DNA of 64,000 bases from Trichobilharzia regenti (Eukaryota; Platyhelminthes; Trematoda; Strigeidida; Schistosomatidae), in the NCBI GenBank assembly GCA_944472135.2, contig OX235270.1, positions 85,259,168 through 85,323,167 of the forward strand, given 5' to 3'. The notes below the pieces were generated by a model. That model did not search any database. It was not told the DNA's origin and worked only from the letters and a program-made list of their open reading frames with translations. This document shows, piece after piece, positions 1 through 12,036 of the stretch; position 1 is the first letter of the stretch, and each line of letters opens with the position of its first letter. A program made the translations under genes and the position numbers.

Positions 1-177
1 TTCTCACATCTACTATTCCCGTTGTTTTTTTTCATTTTCTACAATTTGTTCCCCATTTGTGCCGGTTTGAGAAAGACAAATGACTGTAAATACATACTGC
101 TAAAATTCAGAGCAAGAATGAAGCTTCACTGTACAGCGAATCGGGAGGAGCCATGTGGGCATAATACTTGCTGATAG

Positions 178-649
178 TTTGGAATTGATAGTGTTCTCTG
201 AGCTCCTTGGTTTAATTGCGGAGCTTTCATCGTCTTTCTGGACGACATCTTCAGCGCAGTATTTGGGATAAAGTGAAATGATTTAAATTTCTTCATGAGT
301 CTCCCGGTAACCATCTTTAGATATTTATTGACCGTTTTCTATTGATTGGGATTTTAAACTTTCTGATCACCTGATTTACTTCTTATTAGTTGGTATATTT
401 CATCTATATTAACGTTAATATAGATGAAATATACCAACTAATAAGAAGTAAATCAGGTGATCAGAAAGTTTAAAATCCCAATCAATAGAAAACGGTCAAT
501 AAATATCTAAAGATGGTTACCGGGAGACTCATGAAGAAATTTAAATCATTTCACTTTATCCCAAGTACTGCGCTGAAGATGTCGTCCAGAAAGACGATGA
601 AAGCTCCGCAATTAAACCAAGGAGCTCAGAGAACACTATCAATTCCAAA
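178..649. repeat. 472-bp near-perfect spacerless palindrome
   Basis: The two arms of about 236 bp meet at ttaacgttaa (centre between 413 and 414). I found one mismatch, near 267/560 (gcagtattt against aagtactgc). Short direct repeats reading acttgctgatag lie just outside the left arm (about 166-177) and about 30 bp beyond the right arm (about 681-692). The right arm carries a roughly 70-bp module (about 567-645) that reappears, diverged, in the tandem array unit (near 36015) and in a LINE-like stretch (near 45190). It could be a fold-back element or a recent inverted duplication, and an assembly artefact cannot be excluded. Confidence 0.9.
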
Positions 650-3074
650 TCATCCACCTGAGTTACAAATCTTTTCTATTACTTGCTGATAGTGTTTAAA
701 CTTAGATATTGAAACACTTTTTGTATTTTTTCCGTAATTTAAATGTTTTAATAATACCATCAGGAGTAGGTTCTGTTGTCCAAACGTTACACTATACTAG
801 CTGAGCATAAGACAATTTTTTTCAGTACCCCGCTAATCAGTACCTTGCATGAACTGTAGTTTATAATAACAAAAAAGTGTCATTACTTAGAATGTATATT
901 TTTGGAAATATGAGCTTTAGTGCAGTATAGTTAAATATAATTGGTCCTAGAATTATTTTAAGGTGAGATTTCGGGAATTTATTTATACGTTTTGACGAAC
1001 TACAGACTCCGAGGATGTGATTGTTACCGGCACAAAGAGTTTTAGAGAAGCTTTGAGTAGATTACGTATATAATCACTATCTAATACATCTCCTATAATA
1101 ATTATATCTCCCAACTGCTCACCATATTGTCAACATGATAATCCTAAGGCTAGGGTTCGCTACTTCCATGCGCTTCTGCATTTCATATATGATTATGAGG
1201 CCGCTTACAGTATTAAACATAACCATTGCTGCTTCACAGAAAGGTATGAGTGCTCGAAGGTGTTTGAAGTCTCTAGTTTGTGACCAAATACTAAGGTGTC
1301 ACTGTTTTAAGTCATGACATGCAGGTGGCTGTGATTCTGTAACTAGTATCTGACACTTAACAAACATTTCTTTCATCCAGATGGGTAGAATGTCATTGTT
1401 TCAGAAATATCCCAATTACATTATTTGACTGATTTAACGCTCGAGGTAAATTGGTGAATTTAGATAATTCAGTCACTCAGTCAGTCACTGTGACTGCTTT
1501 TTCTTCTATAAACTTGGTCCACTGCTAGAAAGTGTATAAATTAGAACAAACGTCTTTGGAAATAGTGAATTTACTTGGTCAATTGATATAATCCTTATAG
1601 GTATTCGTAAGTTATGCTTTTCTCAATTTTAAGTGTCTCACCAACGAGGTTTACAAGCATGCAATTTAGTGCCCAATTACTAGATTTACTGTTGTGTTCA
1701 GCTTCATGATATTTTTTTCTGTGTGCAGTGGTTAATCTGTAAGCGGAAATTAGTTGTCCTAATATCCAGAATGTAAGCCTCCTTGGAAGAATACTCTTGT
1801 TCGTTCTACTTTGCATGTATCGAGGATGCTTGATGACCTCAATACAAGATTATGATCAACGTCATATAATTTATACCACTTGATGATAGTGGTTAGTTTT
1901 ATGATGCATTCTTGAAGTGTACTGTAGAATCACCATTTGGTTAGGTCTCTACGGAAGTTAGACTTGAATTTGACGAGGTATTTGACAATCAATCACTGTA
2001 AAAATGGGTCTCTGACCCTTAATTTTCCCAATATTTTGAGAACTCCATCAAGACTAATTTTATGCGCTAACTCTTATTAGAAATATTTTTCAGTTTAGAA
2101 TGCTTTGTCGATTTTGTGACCTTGAAGAAAGTACCAGGGCATGTATTGGCATCTAACTAATTTACCTAGAAAAAGTTTTAATGATTGCACTTTGGAATTT
2201 TGTAAATTTTGTTGCCCTTTGCTTCTACATAGCTAAAAGTGATCATAAAGTGTGTTACGATTCTCGTCTCAAAAGATAGTAGTACGCAGGAAAAAAAGTG
2301 AAAGTTTATTCTGAGGAAAGCAAAATAAGGTGTTAGTAATTATAAACAACATGCTATGTAATCCATAACACTTCCGCTAGCAAAATCGCAAACACATTCC
2401 GGACAATTTATCTGTTCAAAGTAAATGCTAAATATAACTAAGCCTCACAAAGTATAGGTAAAAGTGGTCATCGTGAAATTGAAAAAATGAGGTCAGGTAA
2501 GTGAGTTACTTTTGAGATTATACCTCGATCCAGTGCTTATAAAGTGTGAAAACGTTTAGCTTTCAATCACATCTATGTTTGATCAGATGACCCTCCACTT
2601 CCAGATGTAGAACACTTACTGGACACATCTCATAGATCACAAACGTACTATTGCAAATAATTTCATGGTAGGTTTTTCATATATGTTGAATCATATTTAG
2701 TGTGAAGCGTCCTGCCTGCTACAAAACCGAGCCACAGTGAGACTAAATTAAATGTCGACGTTTGACTTGCAATTGTTAAAACCAGTGAAAATAAAGGTAG
2801 CCTTATTTAGATCATTTGCCTTCGTTAAGAAAAATCGGTTAACAACCAGTCATATGTGTATTCTGCTCTATAGTAACTACATAAGCTGTGGTATCTATCA
2901 TCAATACTTACTACTTCACGTTTTAAAAGTTATTACATTTTGATGACCTAGAAAGTTTGTACACGAGAAATGACATGAATAAATTTTATATATTTTTCTC
3001 CGTATAAAGTGTGAGTTTAGTAAAATTAAGGAAATAAGCACTTCAATATTTAAGATTGTTTTTATTGTTTATAG
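650..3074. other. Upstream or intronic sequence, nothing recognised
   Basis: A+T-rich sequence without a convincing exon or element. Open frames here are short and have no recognisable composition. A small CAGT-type repeat lies near 1470-1495. The next exon begins mid-codon, so at least one coding exon must lie further upstream, probably before the window; this stretch is then part of an intron. Confidence 0.6.
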
Positions 3075-3225
3075 AACACGACCAAGCTTCTAATACCTTG
3101 ACAACTTTGAAATGGAATATAAAAAAGACTCAGGATGAATATGACAGAATATCTACAAGATTGAAGTCATTGAATGCAACGAAAAACAGTATTGAGAGTG
3201 AAATTTCACGTCTCACAGGATGCAC
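3075..3225 (+). CDS. Exon 1 (of those visible), coiled-coil protein
   Basis: The acceptor is ttgtttatag ending at 3074; the donor is gttagt at 3226. The exon opens with the last two bases of a split codon and then encodes HDQASNTLTTLKWNIKKTQD and onward through RISTRLKSLNATKNSIESEI, an amphipathic helix pattern. It ends two bases into a codon (ac), completed by the first base of exon 2. About 50 residues. The start of translation is not in the window. Confidence 0.8.
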
Positions 3226-4691
3226 GTTAGTCAGTGTAAAATGTTTCTTTAACTGGAAAGTTGAATAATGCAACACATTTATAAATTTAATAGTTCATTT
3301 TGTGTCAAACGTTTTCAGTACTATGCCTCATTAGACCAAGACAGTCCCAAAGATATTAAATTGCCTAAAAGACTTATTTAGTCACTACTTTTTGTGTTCA
3401 TTTAATTTCGTTCAAAGTTTTTTATATTTTTGTTTTCGTGCTTTGAAGTTTTTCCAAAAAACTGATTAATTTTCCATTTACCTCAAACCTTCTCTCTTCT
3501 TATGGGCTTCTTACCGGTCAGTATACTAGGCGAAATTGTCACTTCACTAAATGTAGCCTCATTTTCATGCCATGTTCACAAATATAATGTCAAAAGAGAC
3601 AATACTGGAGTGTTTTGAGAAGGAAGACATTGTAGTAAAACCACCAATAAACTCAGTCCATTCAGTGTACAGTGACAAAGAACGAAACTATCCATAGAAA
3701 AGTGATACACGATAAGCGAGAATCGGCTTTCGTAATACAAAGTGAAACGTCAAGATAACCTGTTTATTGTCTCAGTGGCAATATATGTGCGTTCAAATGA
3801 AGTGAACTTAAAACGTCCTGGATTCCGATTCTAGTTAATATTCGATAAATTGTTAAGAAAACGATTTAAACTGTAAGCATTATGTTTTTATCCACTTAAT
3901 AAACCTCTGAAAAATATCGACTAAACAACTATGAGGTTCCGAAAGAATTACTTATTGATATAGAACTTCCACTGACAATAGCTTGATCTATTTTGTTACC
4001 CATATAAGATTACGTGGCCTCAAAGCAATGTCAAATTATTTTTCGTTATTGTTGGTTTATGTAAGGTTGAGTTTGAAAGGAGTTACGGATGGTCAACGTG
4101 AAACATCTTACCAGTCCATGATATCATTTGCCAAGCATGTGGGTCACGTAAGTAGATGTGCTTTGCATGATTGAAGTTGTCAAGATGTTTATCACGAAGC
4201 CTTCAGATGAAGTGACTAGTATCCATTTACAGCAGCCTAGATATATACACTGTTCTTTTCAGAAATTCACTGATTGTCACTAAATAATCCTCTTCTCCAT
4301 ACACTCTTGCCTATATTACTATTATCACATTTCCATTATCTTCTCTGGATTGTGTCCGGCACATCTCAGTAAGGTTCTACGTTGGTTCTTCAGTCAGTCA
4401 GTCAGTCAGTAGAGAATAACCAAACAGCCATTATGGATAATATACGGTAACAGTTTGCATTCCCATTACTAAAATTCATGATTTACATTTTGGTTAACTT
4501 TCTGGTGCATATGTAGGTAGAGTAATAGATAACTGACAAATAGGTTCATCCTGGTAATTGAAAACGAAAATTTGTTTTTCCTTAATGGACTGAAAAAATT
4601 GTATTTGGTAATTGTAATTAAAACCAAATGATTATTTTTGAATACAAAGAATCAACTTGGAAACTAATACGCAGATGTATTCTTAATCTAG
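3226..4691 (+). other. Intron 1, nothing recognised
   Basis: 1,466 bp with a GT...AG border. Apart from a short CAGT repeat near 4392-4411 I see no element or RNA gene in it. Confidence 0.6.
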
Positions 4692-4761
4692 ATGTTTGGT
4701 AAATGAAAAGTCTTCAATTACAGAAGCAGAACTGAATGAAATAATTGATAAAACGAATGTA
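4692..4761 (+). CDS. Exon 2, coiled-coil protein
   Basis: Acceptor tctag ends at 4691; donor gtaagt starts at 4762. One base completes the codon from exon 1, followed by 23 full codons reading CLVNEKSSITEAELNEIIDK and then TNV, so the exon ends on a codon boundary. The canonical donor and the phase match to both neighbours support it despite its small size. Confidence 0.78.
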
Positions 4762-4904
4762 GTAAGTTGTGTTCTTTCTTTTAGATATTATTTATTATTA
4801 TTCCCTTGTATTCCGACAATAATTCCATCCACTGCATATTTTAGTCTTTTCAGGAAATTTGGCTTGTATTGGACAGCAGAATAATACCGTGACGATTATC
4901 TCAA

Positions 4905-5943
4905 AAGCTTAAGTCCCTATTCTTTGATGGACTGACGTGTGTTTATGGGATACTGAGGAAACTTAAGGTTAAATCTTTCCCGACCGTTGGTTTTAGGTTG
5001 TTGACAGTCTTTACCACTATTTCTGCATTTGACTCACTGGATATCACGTCAGATTTCCACAGGATTCGTATTAGTGTCATACTCTGATGCACGCTTAGTT
5101 ATTTCCTTCCTAGATGAAAGCATTTTTATGACAGCATGTTCCGAACAAATTCTGATGAAGAAGCTGTCTCTCCGTTTGTCAAGGATGATAGCTTCCTAGG
5201 GTTTAAGACATCAGACTTTAGTTAAATATGAGTTTTGAAACACGTCTCCTGTTTTATACAAGTGATGATATTTTAAGGATAATTTTTCTTTACCTTGGAA
5301 CAACTCGGTGTAAATGATTACTGACAAGAACACTAGTTATAATTTAGCAAGGAAATCCAAAATTGGCAAGAAAAGTGTTAGTGGGTTATTAAGGAAAGCA
5401 GTTAGGACAGACCAGGTTTATTTGATAAAAATTTTCCGTTTAACTTATTGCATAAAGAAGTTGAGCTGTCTGCTGATATAACTCAACCTCTTCTCTTACA
5501 ATTTTGTTATTTCATGTATTTTCCCCACTCTCCTTTATTGTTCGCCATTGTTTCCCTGGACGTCTCAAGAAAGACTATGTCATATTTCTTAGAACACTGA
5601 AGACTATAATTACGGTTAATGGTGTGTGTAGCTTTGACATTAATGTCAATAGACACATCAATTTTCGCAAGCAGTTGGCTAAAGTTATCTTGTCTAATAC
5701 TGAACATCCTCTTTGCTCTCAACTTTCTACTTGTATCTCTTCGGGTAAAACCAGAAAAAACGTCGTATAAATTTACGCTCATACAACTAAATATAAAAAT
5801 TCTACCATACCACCATATATAGCACGGGTTTTGTGCGAAGAAAAAGTCAGATGTCAGAAAAGAACTTATAAACTTTTCATATCAGTAATCTGAACTACAA
5901 AGTAAAAGCAAAGATTATTATTACATGTATTATCTATGATATT
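4905..5943 (+). repeat. Duplicated intron segment, 5' part, containing a dead LINE 3' end
   Basis: From about 5140 to 5943 this matches 44650-46187 with substitutions and deletions. It holds a degenerate C-terminal LINE stretch (about 5500-5890) with recognisable pieces such as QLAKVILSNTEHPLCSQLS and CISSGKTRKNVV, then an in-frame stop. The word ctgaactacaaagtaaaagc at about 5890-5909 is the empty counterpart of the site where the LTR element sits at 46183-51027. The LINE looks CR1/jockey-like by its LNPSKC-type motif in the second copy (about 45520); the clade is not certain. Confidence 0.7.
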
Positions 5944-7424
5944 GTCTACTTGATGACGCCACTGCTAGAGAAGGTGTGGAAAGAGGGCAAAGTACCCGAG
6001 GATTGGAAGAACGGATACTTATTCAAACTACCAGAGAAAGGGGACTTAAGTCAATGTAAAAACTGGCGTGGAATTATGCTCCTTTCCATCCCAAGCAAAA
6101 TACTAAGCCGCATCATCCTGGAGAAAATCAATCACGCCAACCTGGATGAAAAACTTCGACCGGAACAGGCCGGATTCAGGAGAAACAAATCATGTATTGA
6201 TCAAATCGCCACTCTACGGATCATCATTGAACAAAGCTTGGAATGGCAGTCACCTCTCTATCTCAACTTCATCGACTTTGAAAAGGCCTTCGATAGTGTA
6301 CCGTCGATCGAGAGGTGATTTGAAAACTACTTCTCTACTACGGGGTCCCATCGACAATTATACATCTCATCCAACAGTTATACGACAATGCTGCATGCCA
6401 AGTAACCCACAACGGGAAACTTACGGAAGCCTTCGAAGTGAGGACGGGAGTGAGGCAAGGCTGTCTACTATCACCAATGATCTTCCTGATTGCAGTAGAT
6501 TGGATAATGCGACAGACAACGGCAACCAACGAGGGAACGGGCATAAAGTGGACTGACACAAAAGACTTGGAGGATCTGGACTTCGCCGATGATGACATAT
6601 GTCTGATTTCCCACAAACAAACTGGAAGATATGCAAGTGAAAAGTAACAAGCTGGCAGAAGAAGCATCCGGAGAAGATAGGACTTCAAGTGAACATAGAT
6701 AAAACAGAGGTGATGAAGATTCCTGGCCAACATCAACAGCAACAACAACAACAATCAGCATAAGTGGGAAGAACCTGAAAGAAACAGCCTCCTTCACCTA
6801 CCTGGGAAGCATCGTCTCAACTACAGGCGGAACTGACGAGGATATCAAAGCCAGAATCGGAAAAGCAAGACAAGCTTTCATTACTCTCAAATCTGTGTGG
6901 AGGTCAACAGCACTCAACTCCAAAAATAAGATCTGGATTTTCAACACCAATGTAAAGTCAGTGCTACTATACAGATCAGAGACTTAGCGAGTCATAAAGA
7001 GCATCTCAAACAAACTTCAGACCTTCATTAACAGCTGTCTTCGCTCAATACTCAAGATCAGATAGCCAGAAAAGATCAGCAACAGAGATCTCTGGCAATG
7101 AGCGAACCACCCCAGCAGGAACCGATTGTGAAACAAATAGGCAGGAAGAAATGGAGATGGATTGGATTGGCCATACGCTGAGGAAACCATCAAGTGACAT
7201 CACTAGACAAGCCATCGCTCGAGTGGAACCCGAAAGGGAAGCGGGTGGCGAGTTGGTCGTAAGTGCAAGGGTGACTTGGAGGAGGTCATGCGAGGAGGAG
7301 ATGAAAGCATGTGGACAGACCTGGAGCAGGGTGAAAAAGTTGTCAGAAAACAGAAGGCAATGGAGGTGCGCAGCTGAAGCCCTATGTTCCTCTAGGAACT
7401 AAAGGATACAATAATAATAATAAT
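5944..7424 (+). mobile_element. LINE family A, 5'-truncated, mutated copy
   Basis: Non-LTR retrotransposon fragment starting inside the reverse transcriptase (MTPLLEKVWKEGKVPEDWKN) and ending in an (AAT)n tail after the C-terminal peptide AAEALCSSRN. RT motif A (FIDFEKAFDSV) is followed by a frameshift near 6300; motif C reads FADDD near 6585. Further stops and small insertions follow (for example near 6985, 7064 and 7101). It is a close relative of the longer copy at 19023-21480. It sits inside the duplicated intron segment, and the other copy of that segment (51028-51110) lacks it, so it inserted after or independently of the duplication. No target duplication is evident. Not functional. 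Confidence 0.9.
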
Positions 7425-8045
7425 AAATAGTTCATTATATTTTCACCAACACTGTTTATAGCGGTTTCATCATCAATATTATTATTACTATTTTAAATAT
7501 TATGAATGTACATATTTATGAGAGGAGCTAAATTGTTTCAATGTGCATAAAAATGCTGAAAATTCCATTCTGTATAATTATCAGTGCTTGGAATAAAGTT
7601 ATTATTATTATAGTACCTAAGAAGTGTAATAGAGTGTAATTCTGTAGTGTTTTGATTTTTGTGATATAATAGCACACAGTGATACAACATTAGTTCTTTA
7701 CTGGTGTCATTGTGATAGTAGTTAATTGCTCATAGTCACTTCGGAATAGTCGACTAATTCTCAGACTGAGTGTTTATAGTTCCATTATTTCGTATTCGTT
7801 GGTTTCATTTCTCACTACACTTTTCACTACCGGGTGACTTGATGATGATAATAATGATGATATAGAGTGAAGTGGTAAATCTCTCGCCTTAGCTTAACTG
7901 TACTACCCGCTTGGAAGTTCAGATCTCTCCTATCCAATGGTATTTGTTTGTATGCAATGTAATAATTGATCCTTTTTAACGTGGTAGTCAATTAGTATCT
8001 AGCTAAATTCCTTTGATCTTATAATTTCCGACATCATAACTACTA
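7425..8045 (+). repeat. Duplicated intron segment, 3' part
   Basis: Matches 51080-51621, including the stretch from gtcgactaattctcagactg (about 7749) through gacatcataact (about 8042). It begins with a LINE-type 3' end (ggaataaagttattattatt near 7590). Compared with the second copy it carries roughly 100 extra bases near 7650-7745. Confidence 0.8.
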
Positions 8046-8079
8046 GAAAAACATGCAGAAGAGAATAAAGATGGGTCAG

Positions 8080-8290
8080 ATGAACACTAAGGTGACCTTT
8101 AAATTGCAGCATACACCGCAAATGTGGAGTGTCACATGTTGGGCATCTCAAGGTGAAATGGAGGAAATCATGTGAGGTGAAAATTATTGCTTATGTGGGT
8201 GGTCGTGTAGCCAGTTGAAAATTATGAAAGAGGGCAAATTAGAATGGAGATGTTCTTCTCTGTATCACTGAGATCTTAAGCAGTGAATAG
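8080..8290 (+). mobile_element. LINE family A, degenerate C-terminal remnant
   Basis: Conceptual translation in shifting frames recalls the family A tail (WRRSCEEEMKACGQTWSRVK, then the Arg/Trp-rich RQWRCAAEAL): here pieces such as VKWRKSC and WNGDVL are still visible. Strongly diverged and very short. Confidence 0.45.
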
Positions 8291-8719
8291 TTTTTATTTT
8301 AATAGTTTTAATTTTTCTGAGTTTTATTTCTGGTTTAAATTTTATGTTTAATGTTGAGCGGATTATTGTTCATGTAGACATCTCTGAATTACTTGATAGC
8401 ATGAAATCAAGTCAGTAGTTTATTTTATATCGCCAGTTATGTGGGCATCGTCTGTGCCACTTCGGTATATTAAATCATGTCTTAACTTGGTGTACATATG
8501 AAGCGTAGCAACTGTAATTTATATTTAACTTGTCTTTTTAACAAGCTAAGATGGACTACCTTTCACAACTCAATACAGTGGTTTTAGTAATTGTAGATGG
8601 GAAAATTATTTCAAGATTTGGTATTCGAGGGAATAAAGTACTAAAAAGGCTAACATTCAAGGAGCTGAACTTGATCAGTGGAAACCCCTATTTTCTTAAG
8701 CGAATATTACTTATTATTG

Positions 8720-9085
8720 AATTGGATTTTTAATTTTCCCGTCGATTGATTGGAACGAAGTGCTCGGTCTCAGGTTGACATGTCGGCTTCTTGTGCAGAT
8801 GATTCGACGATGTCTGCGTATTTAATTAGTATACAATTGGTGGATGGTGGCTAGCAGTGGAATCCAGGATTCGCGTTTCGTCATATTTGGGACTCGTCAG
8901 TTGGATGTACCTGCATTTCTCACTGAGTGATGATGATGTTCCCACCGAGGCTCGAACCCAGTACCCATAGTTTCAAACGCCAAAGCGTTATCCACTAGAC
9001 GACTTGGGCCACGAGAGCCACCTCTTGTGCAACGGGTCATATTAATTATTGAATTGAATTTTTGATTTTCCCGTCGGTTGATTGG
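8720..9085 (-). mobile_element. Sm-alpha-like SINE (tRNA-like head, hammerhead-like body), partial dimer
   Basis: A 332-bp period is set by the repeated word cgtcgattgattgg, ending at 8753 and again, with one change, at 9085. On the minus strand it has a tRNA-like pol III promoter: A box tggcccaagtcg (about 8999-9010) and B box gggttcgagcctcgg (8945-8959). Downstream is a hammerhead-like block (8858-8915). Its core reads CTGACGA...CGAAAC, with C3 and G8 intact and position 7 tolerant, but the cleavage triplet expected as GTC reads AAT and stem II (GTCC/TGAC) has a mismatch. Known biology: the schistosome Sm-alpha satellite/SINE encodes hammerhead ribozymes; assignment to that family is from recalled sequence, not a search. 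Confidence 0.8.
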
Positions 9086-9159
9086 AATATTACTTATTAT
9101 TATTTCTATTTTCTTGGATTCGGAGTGAAACATAAGACCCCAACAATACATCTCTACTT

Positions 9160-9520
9160 TGTCCTATTTTCTGCTGCCCTCTTTAGCTGGGGCCACGATT
9201 GACCATAATCTCTGATATCTTCTTCGTACGACCTCTTTTATGTCACCCTCAGACGACCCACTTTTCCGTTCCACTCTAGAGTCTGGCGCGCGATGTCTTT
9301 CGATGGTCTCTTCAGCGTGTGCCCAATCCGTCTACATTTTCTCCTGGATATTTGCTGAACGTTAGGTTCTCGGCCAGTTTGTTCCCATAAATTCTTGCTG
9401 CTAATTATTTCTAGCCATCTGATCTTCAATATGGAGCGGAGGCAGCTGTTTCTAAAAGTGTAAAACTTATTGGAAACGGTTTCTGTGACTTGAGCGTCAA
9501 GTTTCTGACTCATGATGGAT
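9160..9520 (-). mobile_element. LINE family A, C-terminal remnant
   Basis: The minus-strand frame at 9238-9513 reads SCLRSILKIRWLEIISSKNL and then RRIGHTLKRPSKDIARQTLE, clearly the C-terminus of LINE A (compare IGHTLRKPSSDITRQALEW at about 21245). Only the last ~120 codons are present and several positions differ, so this is an old fragment in intron 2. Confidence 0.8.
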
Positions 9521-9665
9521 TGATTGATTCATCACACAGAGTTTCACTAAGTTCGTAATAATCAGTGAGAATATTTTTTGACTCTTAAATTTTATTGTAT
9601 TTTTCCGTCTTAAACTTTTATTCTTCATCTTTATTTTTGTTTTGTTTTTTCACTCTTAAATAAAG

Positions 9666-9808
9666 GCATTGGATAGTCTTCAGAAAGCTAATAGTCTTTT
9701 GAATGAAACTCAAATAAGATTTAATGCTGTAAAACGAAGAGCAGAAGAAACTCGTAATAATTTAGCATCAGATGTTGGGAAGGCTGAACAAAATCTTCTT
9801 GAAGCCCA
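9666..9808 (+). CDS. Exon 3, coiled-coil protein
   Basis: The pyrimidine-rich tract and aaag end at 9665; donor gtaagt at 9809. Encodes 47 codons, ALDSLQKANSLLNETQIRFN then AVKRRAEETRNNLASDVGKA and EQNLLEA, plus two bases (ca) of a split codon. Clear heptad-type spacing of Leu/Val/Ala. Phase matches exons 2 and 4. Confidence 0.85.
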
Positions 9809-9973
9809 GTAAGTTTCTGACCTACTATTTATGTATCAAGCTCGGTATCCCACTTCATTGGCATAGTGTGATGTTGACAGCGTCAATATAATTATGGCAT
9901 TAATTTCTCATTGTAGTAAATGAATTAAATTTTCCTGCTGACTAAATCGAACCATGTTTACAAGCTTCCTTTA

Positions 9974-10532
9974 ATTCTTGATATGTATCCACATGATGTG
10001 TGTTTTGTTTTTGACAGTCTATTATATTTTGCTATGTATATGGATCGATATTTCATTATAACTGACAATATGCTTTTATCTGCCCACTAACTAAATAAAC
10101 ATGTATGACCTTGTTGTCACATGACATTACAACCAATCATGTTAAGACTGTCTATTTATTGGTTCATGTGTGTTAGTCATTTTCATATATACTTTTGTAC
10201 TGTATACTTGTTCATACTTGTTCCCACAAAGTTTCGTACACTACGTACCATTTCACTCACACTCTTGTGTGACATTTATTTCCCTTGTCTAGGAAAATAC
10301 AAGTATCATCGTAAACCTGGTGGTCTTCTGATTTCCCTCTTTCCGCATCAGGACTATTAACTACTCGACGAGTACATAACATAATTGGCGACGGGGAAAA
10401 CTCTAATAACTCACTCAGCAGCAGTACATAACATATTGTCAGTTATAATGAAATATCGATCCATATAAACATAGCAAAATATAATAGACTGTCAAAAACA
10501 AAACACACATCATGTGGATACATATCAATTCT
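9974..10532 (+). mobile_element. LTR retrotransposon remnant with two inverted U3 ends
   Basis: 9979-10381 is a plus-strand LTR (tgatatgtatccacat ... gagtacataaca) related to the 529-bp LTRs at 46188-51022 but shorter (403 bp). It is followed by the primer-binding-like word ttggcgacgggg (10385-10396) and a short leader. The element then ends with a minus-strand copy of the first ~95 bp of the same LTR (10433-10527). Both outer borders are therefore the LTR 5' (U3) terminus, and both are flanked by attct (9974-9978 and 10528-10532), a 5-bp target duplication like that of the related element. No coding sequence remains. Confidence 0.85.
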
Positions 10533-11646
10533 ATCTGGTAGAAAAGGAAGTTTGATAACAGACGAAATAAATTTCCGCTTTAAACATACGGATTGTTCAA
10601 TGCTGAAGATATTCAGGTGAAAAAGAATGATAACTTAATAATTAACCCAGTGAAGAAGTTTCCTCAGTGGAATCTACACTCCCATGTATATTTACCATTT
10701 AAAAGACAGATATCAGATATGAAATACGCCTAGTATCACAAAGTGTTGTATACAGAGTAAATGTAAAAAAGGGTTTTAATTAAGATGTCCATTACATTTT
10801 TGATTTGCTGACTATATAAGGGCTATGATTTGAAAAAGCTAACATTATTTCATTGGATATTACTTCATTTTTTTTAAAAATCTTTCAATAATATAAGTTA
10901 TTCTCTTTTGCCGTGTGTGACACCATTCATTCCTACAAAATGGAATTGTGTATTTGAAAATTCTACTTGGAGTTTCTTCCAATTTAATGTACTTTCAGAT
11001 TTAATTATGAAATCTACTTTCACACAGATGATTCTGTAAGATTTCTGTTGGCTGGTTATTTTTATGGCAACTTAGAATGTACCAGCTTACGTGTAATCAT
11101 CGACTAACCAGGTTTCTAGCCATGGAAAACGTAAATTGACGGTAACTTTTGTTTATTTCTGAAGATATTGAAGACTTGCCTCACACCTACAGTTATTCTT
11201 ATCATTCAAACTACTTCATTTTAAATGTTAGACTGAAAGCAAAACTCCATTCTCCCGTACTCATACCATTATGTGTAGATATTCAACTACTTCATATTAT
11301 GAGAACAAAGCCAAAGCCTTATTCGATCGACTGTTTCATATACTACTTGTAAAGCACTTGAAAGTCTGACATTCCCAACTTCCATAACACTAAAACTATT
11401 ATATGACTGACCACTTGATCGTATAAATGACTTTTTTTTCACCAGACACTGTTTTTATTAAATATATTAAAACATGGAACTTTCAGCTCAAATACAGTTT
11501 TAATCGAAGCAACCACTAAATGAATGTATTCTTAAAGAGGTTAAAGAAGACATCTTAACGCTTAATATTTGTGGCCAACATAGCTAAATTCTAATCTCTT
11601 TATAGCGAATCTTTTTTGTTTTATCCCGTTATTCTTTTTTAAACAG

Positions 11647-12036
11647 ATTGAAACTAAAAGAAGCCACAGAAGTTGAACCTAAGCTTATTCAAGAAACAGA
11701 AAACATGAAAAATAAAATAGAAACTGTTAAAAATCGAATACAAGTATTAACTCAACTAACAAAAGAGCATGAACAGTCTTTTGATCAATTAAAACAACAA
11801 TTAAGTGAATTAAACAAAGACTATATAAATAAACAGACTTTCAGTGAAAATTTATCTTTATGGATTAGAAAAAATGAAGAAAACTTAGTTAGTCAATTCA
11901 ATGGAAAGTTAAATAAAGAATATAATCAAGTGAACCAAGTGTTACAGAAAAAATCTGAAGATTGTTATAACATAAAAATGAATGAAAAACAATTACAAAT
12001 TGAAAATGATCGCTGTGAAGAAAGAATACTAACTTG
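11647..12036 (+). CDS. Exon 4, coiled-coil protein (largest exon)
   Basis: Acceptor aaacag ends at 11646; donor gtaaga at 12037. The 390 bases encode about 130 residues: one base completes the exon 3 codon (Gln), then LKLKEATEVEPKLIQETENM, NRIQVLTQLTKEHEQSFDQL and so on to NDRCEERILT, ending two bases into a codon (tg). It is rich in Lys, Glu, Asn and Gln with long heptad runs. A short aromatic break (LSLWIRKNEENLVSQF) lies mid-exon. This is the most convincing single exon because it is open throughout and bordered by good splice sites. Confidence 0.9.
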
